From Lyophyllum atratum (lineage: Eukaryota > Basidiomycota > Agaricomycetes > Agaricales > Lyophyllaceae), in NCBI GenBank assembly GCA_014905825.1, contig JACGCN010000020.1, positions 620,001 to 684,000 of the forward strand: a stretch of DNA of 64,000 bases. The letters run 5' to 3'. Positions 10,528 through 22,108 of the stretch are shown in pieces. Each line of letters starts with the position of its first letter. Within the stretch, counting starts at the first letter, position 1. A program made the position numbers and the translations under genes. Below the pieces are notes generated by a model, which saw nothing but the letters and a program-made list of their open reading frames with translations, ran no database searches and had not been told where the DNA came from.

Positions 10528-12206
10528 GGGGTGTCGAGACGGGCCCTAGAGACCGTGGGTATGATTATTTGATTGCGCGGCAACCTAGAATGGAGCTGTT
10601 ACACAGCGAAAGAAGTGTGAAATCAGTGGGCAGCCACGGGCAGCGACTACCTGGGAATCAGGTATCGTCGTCGTCGTCGTCGGACGCAACGAGAAGATGA
10701 AAATGAAAAAGTTTGACAGCGTCAGACCTGAAAGTCTGGCTTGGCGGCTCAACTGTTTAGGTTGCTTTACACGTGTTAGACTACAACGTGCATCTGCCAT
10801 GGTCGGCTCCCAACCCTGTACGTTCCATTGCTGCTGCAGACGCTGATGAACTGCATGTATTATCTCCTCGCCACCCAGGACAAGGACGACCTGCACCGTG
10901 GTCCCTCGTCGATGGCGACGATGCGCGCCATCTGTAGCCGCCCCGTCTGAAAATGATCTCATCGACGTTCCGCTGTTGGCTAAGCAAAAAATACCTCCAT
11001 ATATCCGCTGACATCACTGCTCCTGAGACCGTAGAGGCGCCCGCGGGCCGCTGACAGCATAAATGAATGAATGGAGTATCTTCCATTTATACTCAAGAAA
11101 AGCCGTACAAGCACAATAACTGTGGTCTCATGACTCTCATCACCGCCACCTTTGACAAGCTGATTCAATGTTTCATCGGCACGTCCAAGCCTCGAGGTGT
11201 GCCGTCGCGAATGCAGGCTTGCAGCATCGGCAATTTTGACCCCTGCGTCGGCGGTGCCTAGGTTCCAGGCCCCGGAGGCACACTCATCGTGGCTATCCTT
11301 TCTCCGGTTCGGATGCATTTTGGCATTTCGAATTTGTCGATAGTGCTGGGCGCATTCGCCTTCCATCCTGAGAAGGAGGAAAATGATCCAGAGGTCTCAG
11401 AGTTTGTCCTACTTGCCTTAGCAGCAGTATCTTACAAATGATTATGCAGCGAGACCCAAGTAAAGCGTACCATATTACCATTTGCGAGAAAGACGACACA
11501 GGGGCCTTTTCACCATGCACTGACGCCACACCTAACGCGTCTGTTGAGGTTAATGTAAGATTCAGCACGCGAACTGGTCATTGTTCGAGCAGGTTCGGCC
11601 CGAGTTCCCTCACAAGTGTACGTTGAAGTCCACACCAAACCTTTGCCGATCTATCTATGCCTGATGGAAGCGAGTAGTCCTCCTAATAAACCACTACGCA
11701 CACCGTGCTCTTCCTCCAAAAACAATGCATTATCGAGCTGGGTAGGATACCGGGGGCGTGGGGTGCGGATCTCGAGAATGTCACGAACAGGTATCGTAGA
11801 TGAACAAACGCAAAGCCGGGTCAAGGTCACAGACTACACATAAGCGTCTGGAAGAAACAGGCATCCGGAGTCGTGGGTGTGGTATGTGGAGCGGTCGTAG
11901 AGGAGGAGAGGAAGGGAGGACAGTAAGTAGAAAACAAGGCAACGAGAGTAGTCCTGATGATTAAAAAAAGGTCAATATAGAAAACAAGGACAAGCACACG
12001 AAGGACAAGGAAAGATAATAGGCGTGTAGGGCGACGGAAAGATCATAATAGTCCATGTGCTGTGATGATATACGGATATTGGATATTGGATATGGGTTTG
12101 CGCGGGTTATGTATGGGTTGCGGGATATGGGTCGTGGTAGCATGGCGTGAATGTCTTGTCGGTCTCCAATCATCCAAATCAAGATGTTGCTCGCTTTTGA
12201 TCATCT
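10528..12206. other. 1.7-kb intergenic stretch, no gene accepted
   Basis: This lies between the 5' end of the disordered-protein gene and the 3' end of the chitin synthase gene. It contains a (TCG)n microsatellite near 10665-10684 in the promoter of the former and an AT-rich 3' flank near 11900-12130. Open frames up to 128 codons occur on the minus strand (10980-11366) but lack recognisable composition. A small or fast-evolving gene cannot be ruled out. Confidence 0.4.
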
Positions 12207-15200
12207 CTATGAGGCACCGCCCCACCCAGGTTGCGGCGGTGCCGCACCAGGCGGCAAAGTAAACGCGGTCGAATTCCTCGAGTATCGATTCGGATTCGTG
12301 GCTTGAGGCGCCTGCGACGTTGGTCTCCTCCCGGTGGGCCTCGACACCCTTCGCACGCCCTCAGGGCCAGGTACAGGTCCACTGTCCGTCAGACGCACAC
12401 CGCGGCCGGACGACATGCGATTAGCGTTCGGACCGCTATCCTCGCTATAGTCGGGACTGTAAGGCTGTGACAGGTCATCATAGGATACAGGCGACGTCAC
12501 GACTGGGCGGAAGGGATTATGCGGGTCTGGGGACATCTGCTGCATCCTGGGGAAGTCTGCGCTGGCCGATGTGGGAGAGATTAGGCGCTGGGTCGGTGTC
12601 GCGATAGTACCTGAGGATTCAGAGGAGTCGTGATCTAAGGAGTGCGGGCTGGGGATCAGCCGCTGGTATGGGTTGGAGCCGGAGTCGGAGACGTAGGCAT
12701 CTTCGCTCGAACGGGACATACCGACGGTGGAGGAAGAGGACATTCCCGGCCGGTTTACAGCGAGCGGGGCGGGAAGCATAAGAAGGGTATTGGAGTGGGA
12801 GTCGTAGCGTTGTCGTTGAGTGTTAAAGCTCGTGTCAATGGTGCTGTTGTCGGTGAATCCACCAGAGTTGATCGGATGTGTCACATCTGAGTTAGAGGCG
12901 GTGGAGTAGCGGTTGCTTTCGGTCCTGCAGAGAATAAACCAGAAATCAGCAATGAAAGAAACCATAATATCGTGATGGAGCCTACTTTTTGTCATAGTAG
13001 GCCGAGTCTCTCGACTGCGTACCGCTCTTCCACCTACGATCCCGTTCAAACTCTGCCCAACGCTTCATCACAATATGCGTCGAATCAAACTCTCCCTCCT
13101 TATCACCCGTCTCCGCCTTATCCGCCCCATCGACCTTACGCGTCTGACCCCACGAGAAGTCGTCAAAGTGCCAAAACGCATACGCAGGCAGAATACCGTT
13201 CCAAATCGGGAGCGAAATGAGATACACAACCATCCACCCGACGTATGCGAGCTTTCGTGAAGTCACGACAATGAGGAGACCTGGGAGACCGAGCACGAAG
13301 GCGAGCAGAATGAGCGGGATGGTGGTGTTGGCTCCCCCGGGGATGATGGAGGAGATGATGAGGTAAAGGGTGAAGGCGATGGCGGCGGGGAGAACGAGGG
13401 TACCCGCGAGCTCCATGCCGACGACGAACTGCATCGAGAAGCAGAATGTACCACAAAGGTCGCGGACTAGGACGAGCTCGGCAAGATTATGAATTGTCGA
13501 GTTGATCCAGCGCCGACGCTGGGAGAGTAGCACGCGGAAGGTATCTGGCACGACGGTCTTACAGACGGCCTGTGGACAGAACATGTTCTTGCGCTTGGGG
13601 AAGGTCTTGAGGAGGAGCGTAGTGAGGTACCGATCTTCTCCCAGCAGGAGCAAGTTCTTCTTGTGCAGGGTATCGACGACGTTCTCAGAGTAGTGTTCGA
13701 CAATATCCGGGTTCGCGAGGATAGGCACCCAATAGCCGGTGTCGCCTTTAGGGGCCTTGACACGGTACATGCTGAAACAACCCGGAAGACACGTTACACC
13801 GCCGAACATGGACTCGAAGGCCTTCGTCATGTGGTGCGAGATGTAGTACTCGAAGACTACGGAAAAAAGCCCTCTCAAGAAAAAGAAGGGAAAAAAATCC
13901 AAGACCACGCACCCTGCATCATAGTAACAAACGTCTCCGCCTTATTCGCGATCTTCGTCTCCCCACAAAGGCCCATTATCTCCTCATCATGCACCATACA
14001 ACTAACCATCCTCGTCATCGAATCCGGGAACACCTTCGTATCCGCATCCACACACAGTATCAGCTCATACCGATCCGGACTCACGCCCGTCACCCTCCAT
14101 ATCGCATTAAAGAACTCATACTCAAACGTCGTCATCCTCTCGTCAAACATCACCTTCTGCAAGAACGACATCAGCACGATCTGGCTGTCGCGCTTCCCGC
14201 GATTACCAGGTTTCGGGTCACTCGCTTCCAGTGGGTTACCGCACTTCGCCACGAGCACTATCGGGACGCGCTGCTGCTTTGAGCGCTCAACCGTCGCGTC
14301 GTCGTAGTCGTAGAACCCAGCATACACCTTGGCCATGTTGTGCCTCTTGTGCCCGTCAGCGATGGCCACGTACGAATGCGGCTCGACCTCGTGGGGCGCC
14401 ACGACGAACTCCTTCATCATGCCAACGACGATCTCTGGCGTCGTGAGGGTGTTGCCTGCACCGGTGACCATGCCGTCTGCGATGACAAGAATGAGTTTGT
14501 GGCTGTTCGGGTAGTCTGTCGTCGCAAGCGAGTCGAGCGTCGTGCGCAGACCTTCCACGGACTCGGAGTACGCCGTGACGAGGCACATTGTGTGCGCAAG
14601 GGGGAAGTTAAATGGCTCATAGTCATGCGGGGGCTGGGGCACCACGTTCTGTAGGGGGAACGGACACGGCGTCTCGGGGAGGGACATTGTGCTGCGTGAT
14701 TCGGGCGGCGTCACTTTAGAGCCGGCTTTCCCTGTGCTTGAATACATCGTCGAACGCTTCCAGTTCGTCGAGGACGACGAGTCCATGATGCTGTACGCAG
14801 TCGTCGGGCGTTGGCCATTCTTAAGGAGGATGTTGTCAGACGGCGTGAAGCGCGAATGGCTCGGAAGGAACGTCTTGCGATTGTTGGCCTTGGCGCCGAG
14901 ACCGTTCTTGCTGACATTCGGCCGGTATTCGCTGGGCGCTGGACGGTAGATGTCGTTGGTCCAATTTTCGATCTCCGCGGAACGCTGCATGCGCTGCTCA
15001 TACGTCTCCCTAGGGAAGTTACCAATTCTCCACGAGAAGAACCACGCGAACATGACGGCCATGACGAAGCGGATGGCAACGACCCCGATGATGAAAATGA
15101 GCGACAGGTAGAGGACAACAGAGGAGGCCACACAGCCGATGCTGTTCGTGTCGATGAACCCGATAGTGATGATATCCTGCAGACAGTGCCCGATGTCCTG

Positions 15201-16799
15201 TTGGCCGGTGCGAAGGAGCATCATGGTAATGTCTTTGCCGTTGTATGTCCCGTTAGCATTCTTCATGTCGTTGAAGATACTAGGGTACCTGACTTGCGCT
15301 CCGCTGAGCCATGTCAGGAGGTGCAAGTCGAGGACAGAGCTATTTCCAATCGTCGGACACTAACGAAAAACAGACAAGTTACAAACTTACGACTCGTAGA
15401 CGGCCAAGTTGCGTTTTGGATTATGCACGTCATCCCAGGTGTAATATACCTGTCCTTGGGGTTTGATTGTGCTGAACTGCGTCCTAGCCTTTGGAGTTAC
15501 GTGGCAGGTGGTACTCTGTTCGTAATTGGATATGTTGGCGCCCTGAGAGCCAGTCTGACTGTAGACGTTACAGGGGAAATACCAGTCCAGGAAACTGCCA
15601 GATCCACTTATGCTCGAAGTATTAGCTTTGGCGATGAGTCCAAGGCATTTCTGATTAACGTTTTGGAACATGAAAGATGCATCGTTGCCACCGAGGTTCC
15701 AATTGCCAGTGAGTACGGGATTCGTGGTGCCATTAAAAACTGCGGTGGTCTTCGGGTGATTAAATTTCGAAAAGTCGTAGTCGTATCCATGGATGACGAC
15801 AGAGCTGTTGCCAATGTAGCCATCACCAACGGCGCCCCCGTGGAAGCGATTAGGGGGTGTGCCACACACACTTTCGGTGAAGCCGAACGTCAGGAAGCCG
15901 ACGCCAGCCATGAGGATCAGGATGAGACTGATGAGACCCATTTTCTCTCGCCATGCCCGTTGTTGTTCCGGTGTGTGCAAACCTAGAGGGGCTAGTTAGG
16001 TGACACAGTGATGGGTGTGTCGGGAGGCGTACCACAAGCTTTCATAAAGACAGGGGGGACCAGGCAGGTGACAATGAGGCAATAAGTCATCCATGGTCCA
16101 CCTGGCCCTGGCCCAGTGTAACATCCTCTCCTCTTCTGCTTCGCCTCAGACACCCCGCCGGGTATGGGGGTCGTACCGGATGGAGCACGTTTTCGCCGGA
16201 GCGTAGCACTCCGCTTGAATAGCGCTAGGCCCGACTCGTGTTGATCTTCTTCACGACCGAGGAGCGACTTGCCTCGTCTTAGAGTTTCTCGTTGAGGGTA
16301 GTTACCGGTCGCTGCGTAAGAAATGAAATTAAAATCCCCATGCAGTGGGGAAGTTGAACATGGGCAAGTAGAACGTACTTGAAGGCATGACACCCATTCT
16401 CTGGCCCTCATCCTCCATCTGTGCAACATGAGTTCGATAATGCCATTGACGATGGCCGGGTTCGATTTTTTCACGGTCGGGTCTGACAAGGCTCTTCTTG
16501 CGGGCTACCTTTGAGGGATCGAAGTAGTCTGCACTCTCTGGGTCAGCGCCAGAAGCGAGATGGCCCTGGTACGCAGTTGGCATGGAGCGCTGTCGTGGGG
16601 TATCAAGTGGGCCCTGGCGGTCGCCACGCTCGAGGTTCTGAAAGGACACATTGCCTCTGGAGCCATCGTTGGGAAGGAATGCAGAAGGTCTGTTTGCGGC
16701 AGCGGTATTGTAGGATGGCGCGGGTGATCTGGATTGTTGAGGTTGCTGGCTCGCTGGCCGAGCAGCACGGGGAGGGCGTTGGTCACCCCGATGATCCAT
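12207..16799 (-). CDS. Chitin synthase, class IV/VII (Chs3-like), 1435 aa, 6 exons
   Basis: Integral membrane family 2 glycosyltransferase that polymerises GlcNAc from UDP-GlcNAc into chitin at the plasma membrane. Exons are 16799-16379, 16311-16033, 15982-15391, 15339-13913, 13856-12986 and 12924-12207, with matching phases. In order: a disordered N terminus (about 1-200), two membrane helices (about 210-232 and 246-270), an extracellular/luminal region with many NxT/NxS sites, two more helices (about 475-520), then the catalytic domain with CVDADTK (about 858), the EDR motif in GEDRYLT (about 980) and [13 protein letters not shown] (about 1019), then a cluster of C-terminal helices (about 1040-1160). 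There is no myosin motor domain, so it belongs to the Chs3-like classes rather than class V. A serine-rich tail of about 240 residues follows. Chs3 needs the Skt5/Chs4 activator, and a homologue is present at 57992-59754. Confidence 0.93.
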
Positions 16800-17887
16800 G
16801 TTGAAGGAGCGTTTTGTACCAGCAGAACTTGTGTTGTGGACTCAGGACAGCGTCGACTGAGGAAAGGAGGGAGGGAGGCAGCGACGTGCCGGATGGGAGA
16901 GGAGGGCAGCGAGCTGGGCGATGATGAGCAGCGTTGTCTCGGCTTGTAGGTCTGACTGAGAGCAAAACGAGGTTCGCCGTTGAGTCGCCGGACCTTGCCG
17001 TTTTCGGCAACTTTCGTCCGTTCACAATATTACTCCTGGAAGCTCGGCGAAACAGTAAAACGAGGCAGGAATGCAGTACAAACGCAACCACTAAGCGACT
17101 ACCGTTCATCATGCATCACACGCAGCACTGCGGTGTACTCGTACGTAGTTGTTGACGACATTACCCCGAATTGCGCGTAACTCCGAATCCAACACAGAAA
17201 ACATGCATCATCACGACTCCAACCAGACCTCTGTGGGACGATCCACCTCATTTCAAACGGGAGATGCTCCGTCCGAGTCATGCATGCCAGTTCGTCATCT
17301 TCCTGTCGGAGCAAGCTAAATGACGCATTATAACTCGAATAATCACATTGAGTCTCAGAAATCTCTGTCTCTTCGACGTAGTTCCAAACCAACCTCAGAC
17401 GGCCTAGCTGCTGAGCTTTGATAACTCGGCCACCCGCAAGCGCTCAAGCCATTGATTGGACTGAAAGTTGGAACCACCCACCATCATGGCGAGGGTGCCC
17501 TCTATGTGAGAAACTGGTTCATGATGTGGCGTCATCACCAAAATAGATTACGAACGACGAATTCTTGGGTATGGGACCGGCGCCATGGCGAACCGTCGTT
17601 CGACGGCGTATATCTGGCACAGTGACACAGGGCGAGCTCAGAAAATGTAAGAACGAAGCTAATGGCGCCCTCCCGTGGAAAAACATCATTGCGAAGCTCG
17701 ATCATGCTTTGGCGATGATGATCATCTTATTCCTTGCTTTCTCTCCGAGTCGCCGACGAATTCTGGATCCCAAATACAAGAATTCCTCGGCAGTCCGCTG
17801 GAGGCGCGTCTAGGCGCGCACGGCTCCAAAAAGGCTGTCTGCCGCGTTCCTGGCCCCGATCAACTTGCAGGGGCACTCTGGTGACTA
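16800..17887. other. Chitin synthase upstream region
   Basis: No gene recognised in about 1.1 kb. The part next to 16800 is the promoter of the minus-strand chitin synthase gene. Short open frames on both strands have no coherent splice structure. Confidence 0.4.
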
Positions 17888-17975
17888 ACCATCGATGGGG
17901 TTCGAACCCACAACCTTTGCCTCGCACCTCGAATGAGTATAGGAAAGCAATGCGCTACCGTTACGCCACGATGGC
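17888..17975 (-). tRNA. tRNA-Arg(CCT) with intron
   Basis: Read on the minus strand it folds as a cloverleaf: acceptor GCCATCG with CGATGGT, D stem GCGT/GCGC, anticodon stem TTGCT/GGCAA and T arm GTGGG-TTCGAAC-CCCAT. The loop starts TT-CCT-A, so the anticodon is CCT. An intron of about 16 nt follows position 37. Length 88 nt. Confidence 0.85.
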
Positions 17976-18529
17976 ATGAGATAAGGACCTTCTACCGTAC
18001 CCAAGTGGTCGATATCCATTACAGCCTATTCCGACCGAAAATCTATCATATTGTTCAAGTTCACTACTCTCAGCAAGCAGCAAGGTGATTTTAGCACTAT
18101 CTGAATGGTCACCACATTCCCTTGGACCCAGGGAGCAGCTTCGATGGATACGTGGTGATGATGTACCCATCATCCCGTGGCGCGTCCCTATGTCACGGAT
18201 GTCCTCTTCTCGAAGTTTCGGAGTTCAACCGCAGCGGCTCGTCATATTCAGGGGCATGACAATGTCTTTAGGACCGGCCGGATTGAAGCCTGGCCGAACG
18301 GCGAAGTGTCGTTACTTCGGAGGCTTGGACAGAAAGCAGAGACTCCGAGCGCTGGGGCGCCGCCGCAGTGAAATATAGTCTCCAAATCCCAGATAATGCT
18401 GGCAAGGCCTCTGATGTACCACCTTGCAGCACTTCCATTATGGCACGATTGCCCTGGAATTTGGAAATATGGATCCGAGCGACGAGCGGTCGTGCGTAGA
18501 GAATATCAAGGTGGGGCGAAAAAAATGAC

Positions 18530-18623
18530 TCTCTGCCTGGGAGTCGAACCCAGCTTTCGCGCGCATGAGAACATACAGAAGATTCATGACAAGCGCGTGT
18601 ACTAACCGATATACTAGCAAAGA
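18530..18623 (-). tRNA. tRNA-Asp(GTC), copy 1, with intron
   Basis: Acceptor TCTTTGC pairs with GCAGAGA, the D stem is GTAT/GTAC, the anticodon stem CGCGC/GCGCG encloses TT-GTC-A followed by an intron of about 21 nt, and the T arm is CTGGG-TTCGACT-CCCAG. Length 94 nt. It belongs to the duplicated segment of this region and shares nearly its whole mature sequence with the copy at 19161-19254. Confidence 0.88.
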
Positions 18624-19160
18624 CATGTTTGACCAATTGGATGCCAGTAATATGAGCAACTCGGACGGCTGCTATTAACATTTTTCGGGTAGGTTTAGAA
18701 TACCAATGCCTTGCCCAGCAGATGAGCCTGCCAGTGGAAGGACATGCCGGCGCCTCGCTCATTAAAACCTTCTGTTCTGACATAACTCATGAATCACCCA
18801 TCTTGCGGCGGCTCTCTCCCCAGCCCCTCCCTGGTTCTCTTTTGGAAGTCAGCGGCTCAAGGTCGTGGCATGACGATCAGGCTTGGACTCGGACCGGCCT
18901 GGCTGAAACCTTGCAGAAATGTCGGACCACTTGAGAGCACATATCAGAAGAAAAGGATAGAGACTCCGAGCGCTAGCGTAATATTCCACCACCGCAAAGT
19001 GTAGTCCCCAAGGTCCTGATAATGTTGCGGACGAGGCGCCTGCGCTGGAGAAAATTGTACCATCTTGCGGCAATTCTACCATGTAGAAAGATGGAGTAAC
19101 GAGCAGTGGTGCGTGTTGAAATGGAAATTGAAATACCCAGGTCAGGCGAGAAAAAATAAC

Positions 19161-19254
19161 TCTCTGCCTGGGAGTCGAACCCAGCTTTCGCGCGTATCAG
19201 GCACGGGATCAGTGGAGTGACAAGCGCGTGTACTAACCGATATACTAGCAAAGA
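19161..19254 (-). tRNA. tRNA-Asp(GTC), copy 2, with a different intron
   Basis: It has the same mature cloverleaf as the copy at 18530-18623, including acceptor TCTTTGC/GCAGAGA and anticodon GTC, and the same 94-nt length, but the intron sequence is largely different. This shows that the mature tRNA is under selection while the intron drifts. Confidence 0.88.
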
Positions 19255-19458
19255 CATATTTAAAATTGGTACCTGCGATACCACCAAGTCAGCTGCTACA
19301 AATATCTTGCTTGCCATAACGGGTACATTTCCTTATGTCCAGTCCTGAGTTTTATTCTCATTGAATTGAGCAAAGCAAATCACAGCGGGAATGTAAGATT
19401 TCCACCATGTCGGCAGTACTACTTAGGCATGAGGAAGACAATTGTTGATAGCGCGACA

Positions 19459-20809
19459 TTATTCCACATGCGCCCCATGGTCCTCGGATCCATATGTCTC
19501 CATGAACGAGCCCTGCTGCCTTACGAGGAACCCAACCAGAGTCGGGTACATGGCCTAGACCGAAGTTAACAGCTCTCCTGAATATGCTGGGAAGGAATTC
19601 GAGGTACTTACCCCCACCTCGACGAGAAAAAAAGCGAATGCCTGCGTGATTATGTCTAGAGATAGATGAAGGCGGAAATCCCCAGAATCCACAAAACATA
19701 AGATCAGTACTATTACCTGCAATTGTCAATGGGCAATATAAATCTGTGTATGTGTCATGCAGATCCGGGGGATCTTACGCACCTGCAACCCACAATAGAC
19801 TAATCCAGAGTCCACTAAGAGGCCCAAGATTTTCTGGATTCGGAATTCTCGACACTGCCGCTGGTTGAGATGGCTTACGAGGAATTTTCGATGCCTCCTG
19901 TGTCGATACGATAAAATAAAGGACATAGTAACTTTTTTTTGACTGACCATAGCCCGTGAGCAATGATATATGTGGCGACCACATTGGCTGCCAGTGACAG
20001 ACTTGGCCCTACGCTACTGAGATACCACGCCAAACCAGCTTGATTTTCAATCATTGCCGAATATACAGCAAAGTTCGAGCTTATCAACACAAGCACCGTG
20101 AGCTCCGCAGCTAGTCATCGCAAGGGGGAAGTTAAGTGAGATGGTGACAGGGAGGAAATCTTTGGGCCCACCGAATGCAGCTAGACATAAGATCACAGCG
20201 GAGATAAGGGCCCTTCGTCGATCTGGGAAAAGTACCCAACCGCGCCAAGTCACGAAAGAGTCATTAAAGACCGGCTAATTGTATAGAACAATACGTCAAA
20301 CTCCTGTCGAAGTTCATAAAGAAATAGACACGTACCAGAAGCGCCGACAACCATGAATTTGCGATATTGAGCTTATAATGCCCATTAAACAAGCTTCGCT
20401 TCTTGACCAAATCAAGCTTTGCCTCCATGAGGGTTCCTCGGATCAGCTCAGGGAGATATGTCCACGCCAATGAACAATATACGCTCGCGGCGAGGAAACC
20501 AAGAATTGACGCTACAAATAATCCCTGTTTCGGACGCGTTGTAAGACCTCGTCTTCTGCATCATCGATTAGAGCATCAAACAAGTGGAAAGGGAATATGT
20601 CGCGCACATCGCTGAACGTATCGTGATAGACAAAAGCAAAATGAAGTTCCCTGAATGAAAAATAAAGATAGCCTCAGTCAAAGGTCAGTGGCACCAAAAT
20701 ACGGAATCCCATCCGTACCATAGACCAGGATTATGGCAGTTAGACCTGCAAGACCGGAGAAGATAGATGAGGCTAGTTCCCGAAGGAGGCCTCTTTCCTC
20801 TGGAGTCAT
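19459..20809 (-). CDS. Multipass membrane protein of agaricomycete type (311 aa, 8 exons)
   Basis: Function unknown. Exons are 20809-20719, 20650-20608, 20555-20336, 20274-20172, 20110-19948, 19897-19783, 19716-19612 and 19554-19459; all phases agree and the sum is 312 codons. The N terminus MTPEERGLLRELASSIFSGL leads into a hydrophobic helix (about 12-32). More helices follow: FVASILGFLAASVYC, ALISAVILCLAAF, LTVLVLISSNFAVYSAM, SLSLAANVVATYIIAHGLW, ILGLLVDSGLVYC and a C-terminal one before GAMYPTLVGFLV, about seven in all. The pattern of helices, the WRGWVLFPDRR loop and the final YPTLV segment resemble an expanded family of uncharacterised seven-helix proteins I associate with agaricomycetes. 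It might be receptor-like, but no ligand or G-protein motif is evident. Confidence 0.72.
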
Positions 20810-20946
20810 AGAACCTATGTGATATGGGGTTTTAAGATGGTAACACGCGTTAGGAGCAATCGTTCAGAGCTTTAATAAGGTCCGGAGTTGATTGAAGGCG
20901 ATGCTACCCTCAACACTGAAGATGTCTGCAAATCCTACAAAACATA

Positions 20947-21720
20947 CTAACCAAAGTTGGAACTAAGAAATTGATGGATGGCGTCGGTGGCTTGAGCATT
21001 CATCAGATTGTAGTATGGCCTCTCATTGATTCTGTCGAAATGGTAGGCACCTGATAGAAACAATTCAAAGACAGGCTGTGCATCGAACCTGAAGAGGTTC
21101 AATGGGTTCTCGAAGCGCGGTTTCCGAAACACGTGAAGCAACCCGAGGTCTAGAAACTCTGCATATCAGGGCCGGCTCTACCACCAGCCTAGAATGGACT
21201 ATGTGCCATTGTGACGGTACCAAAAGCGGTTTTGTTGTATCGCGAGCGCGTTTGTCGGGACGTATTCTGTACTGTGCGGTCCGAATGATCGGGAAACATA
21301 GAGTTGAAGGCGAAGTTATTTTAGGTAGCAGCTTCGACTGATGTGGCGTGATGTAATGTCAAGTTCCTTCACAAAGAAAAGATGGAGCCACATACCCAAG
21401 CGATGACTCCGGGAGAACATGCCTCCATCATCTGAAACTCTTGTTTTAAGATGACTCCAGGGCCGCGGCCGAAGTAACACTATTTCTCCAGAACTGTCGG
21501 CATCATTTGAAAGGTCAACATGAAAGCGAAGAAAGAAGTGGGGCGATGACTTTGTATATCGACGGTCCGATGTGTTGAGGGAAGTTTCTGGAACGCGCTG
21601 CCTGCGAAGACTTGGTTCCACCCAACCGCACGATAGTGTTGGCTCTAGGCTCTGAATCCGAGACCGAGGAAGAAACGAATCATGCAGGTGTTATACGACA
21701 CTGTTGTGGTCAGAAGCCAT
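20947..21720 (-). CDS. Uncharacterised orphan gene (tentative, 4 exons)
   Basis: I do not recognise the product. A phase-consistent model starts at the ATG at 21720 (MASDHNSV), continues through a long open exon up to about 21390, a short exon around 21270-21220 and a last exon from about 21169 that ends FLSSNFG with the stop at 20947. The last exon is the most protein-like part: it is rich in Phe, Asn and Arg with ENPLNLFRF and YHFDRINERPYYNL. There is no signal peptide or membrane helix. It ends about 140 bp before the membrane-protein gene, and the two are head-to-tail. The internal exons are less certain than the last one. Alternatives are a gene remnant or a different 5' structure. Confidence 0.4.
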
Positions 21721-22108
21721 CGTCTGGACCACATCGACCCGACCTGGGGAGATATGGTCTACGCAATAGTCGTATTATTCCTTCCACATACTGAAGGACG
21801 CGTTGACAATATCTACGTTTCTCCCTGACAGATTGTTATACTATGCCAAGGAAGGGACCAATTTTGAAATAGCTCACCAGCATGCTCATACCAAAGTGTT
21901 GACTTCAGATCCTGACAGTCACTACTGAGCTCATGGCTGTAGCGCCTGCCATGCGGTACTACTAAGGATAAACTCAGGCCAGCCTTGGAAAGATTTCAAA
22001 AATGGAATTATCGTGGTCTGAAAGAAAGGAGATTATGATTTGTTTGGTTCCTCCGAGTACCGCGACACGAGTCCGCAACGTTCCCCAGGTTTCAACGGTC
22101 ACCTCGAC

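Larger units (their letters stand above)
18225..19260. repeat. Degenerate tandem duplication carrying tRNA-Asp
   Basis: Landmarks recur in the same order about 614-631 bp apart: GCATGAC at 18254 and 18868, AGAGACTCCGAGCGCT at 18338 and 18959, and the tRNA-Asp genes at 18530 and 19161. Between landmarks the copies have diverged with small indels, so this is an old tandem duplication of at least 370 bp per copy. Confidence 0.7.

Noticed and set aside
10980..11366. 128-codon minus-strand frame between the disordered protein and chitin synthase
   Set aside because: No recognisable motif, no adjoining exon with matching phase; kept only as a possible orphan in the gap note.
14811..15986. 391-codon plus-strand frame opposite chitin synthase
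   Set aside because: It is the exact antisense of strongly conserved chitin synthase exons and crosses one of their introns without a break in any recognisable protein.
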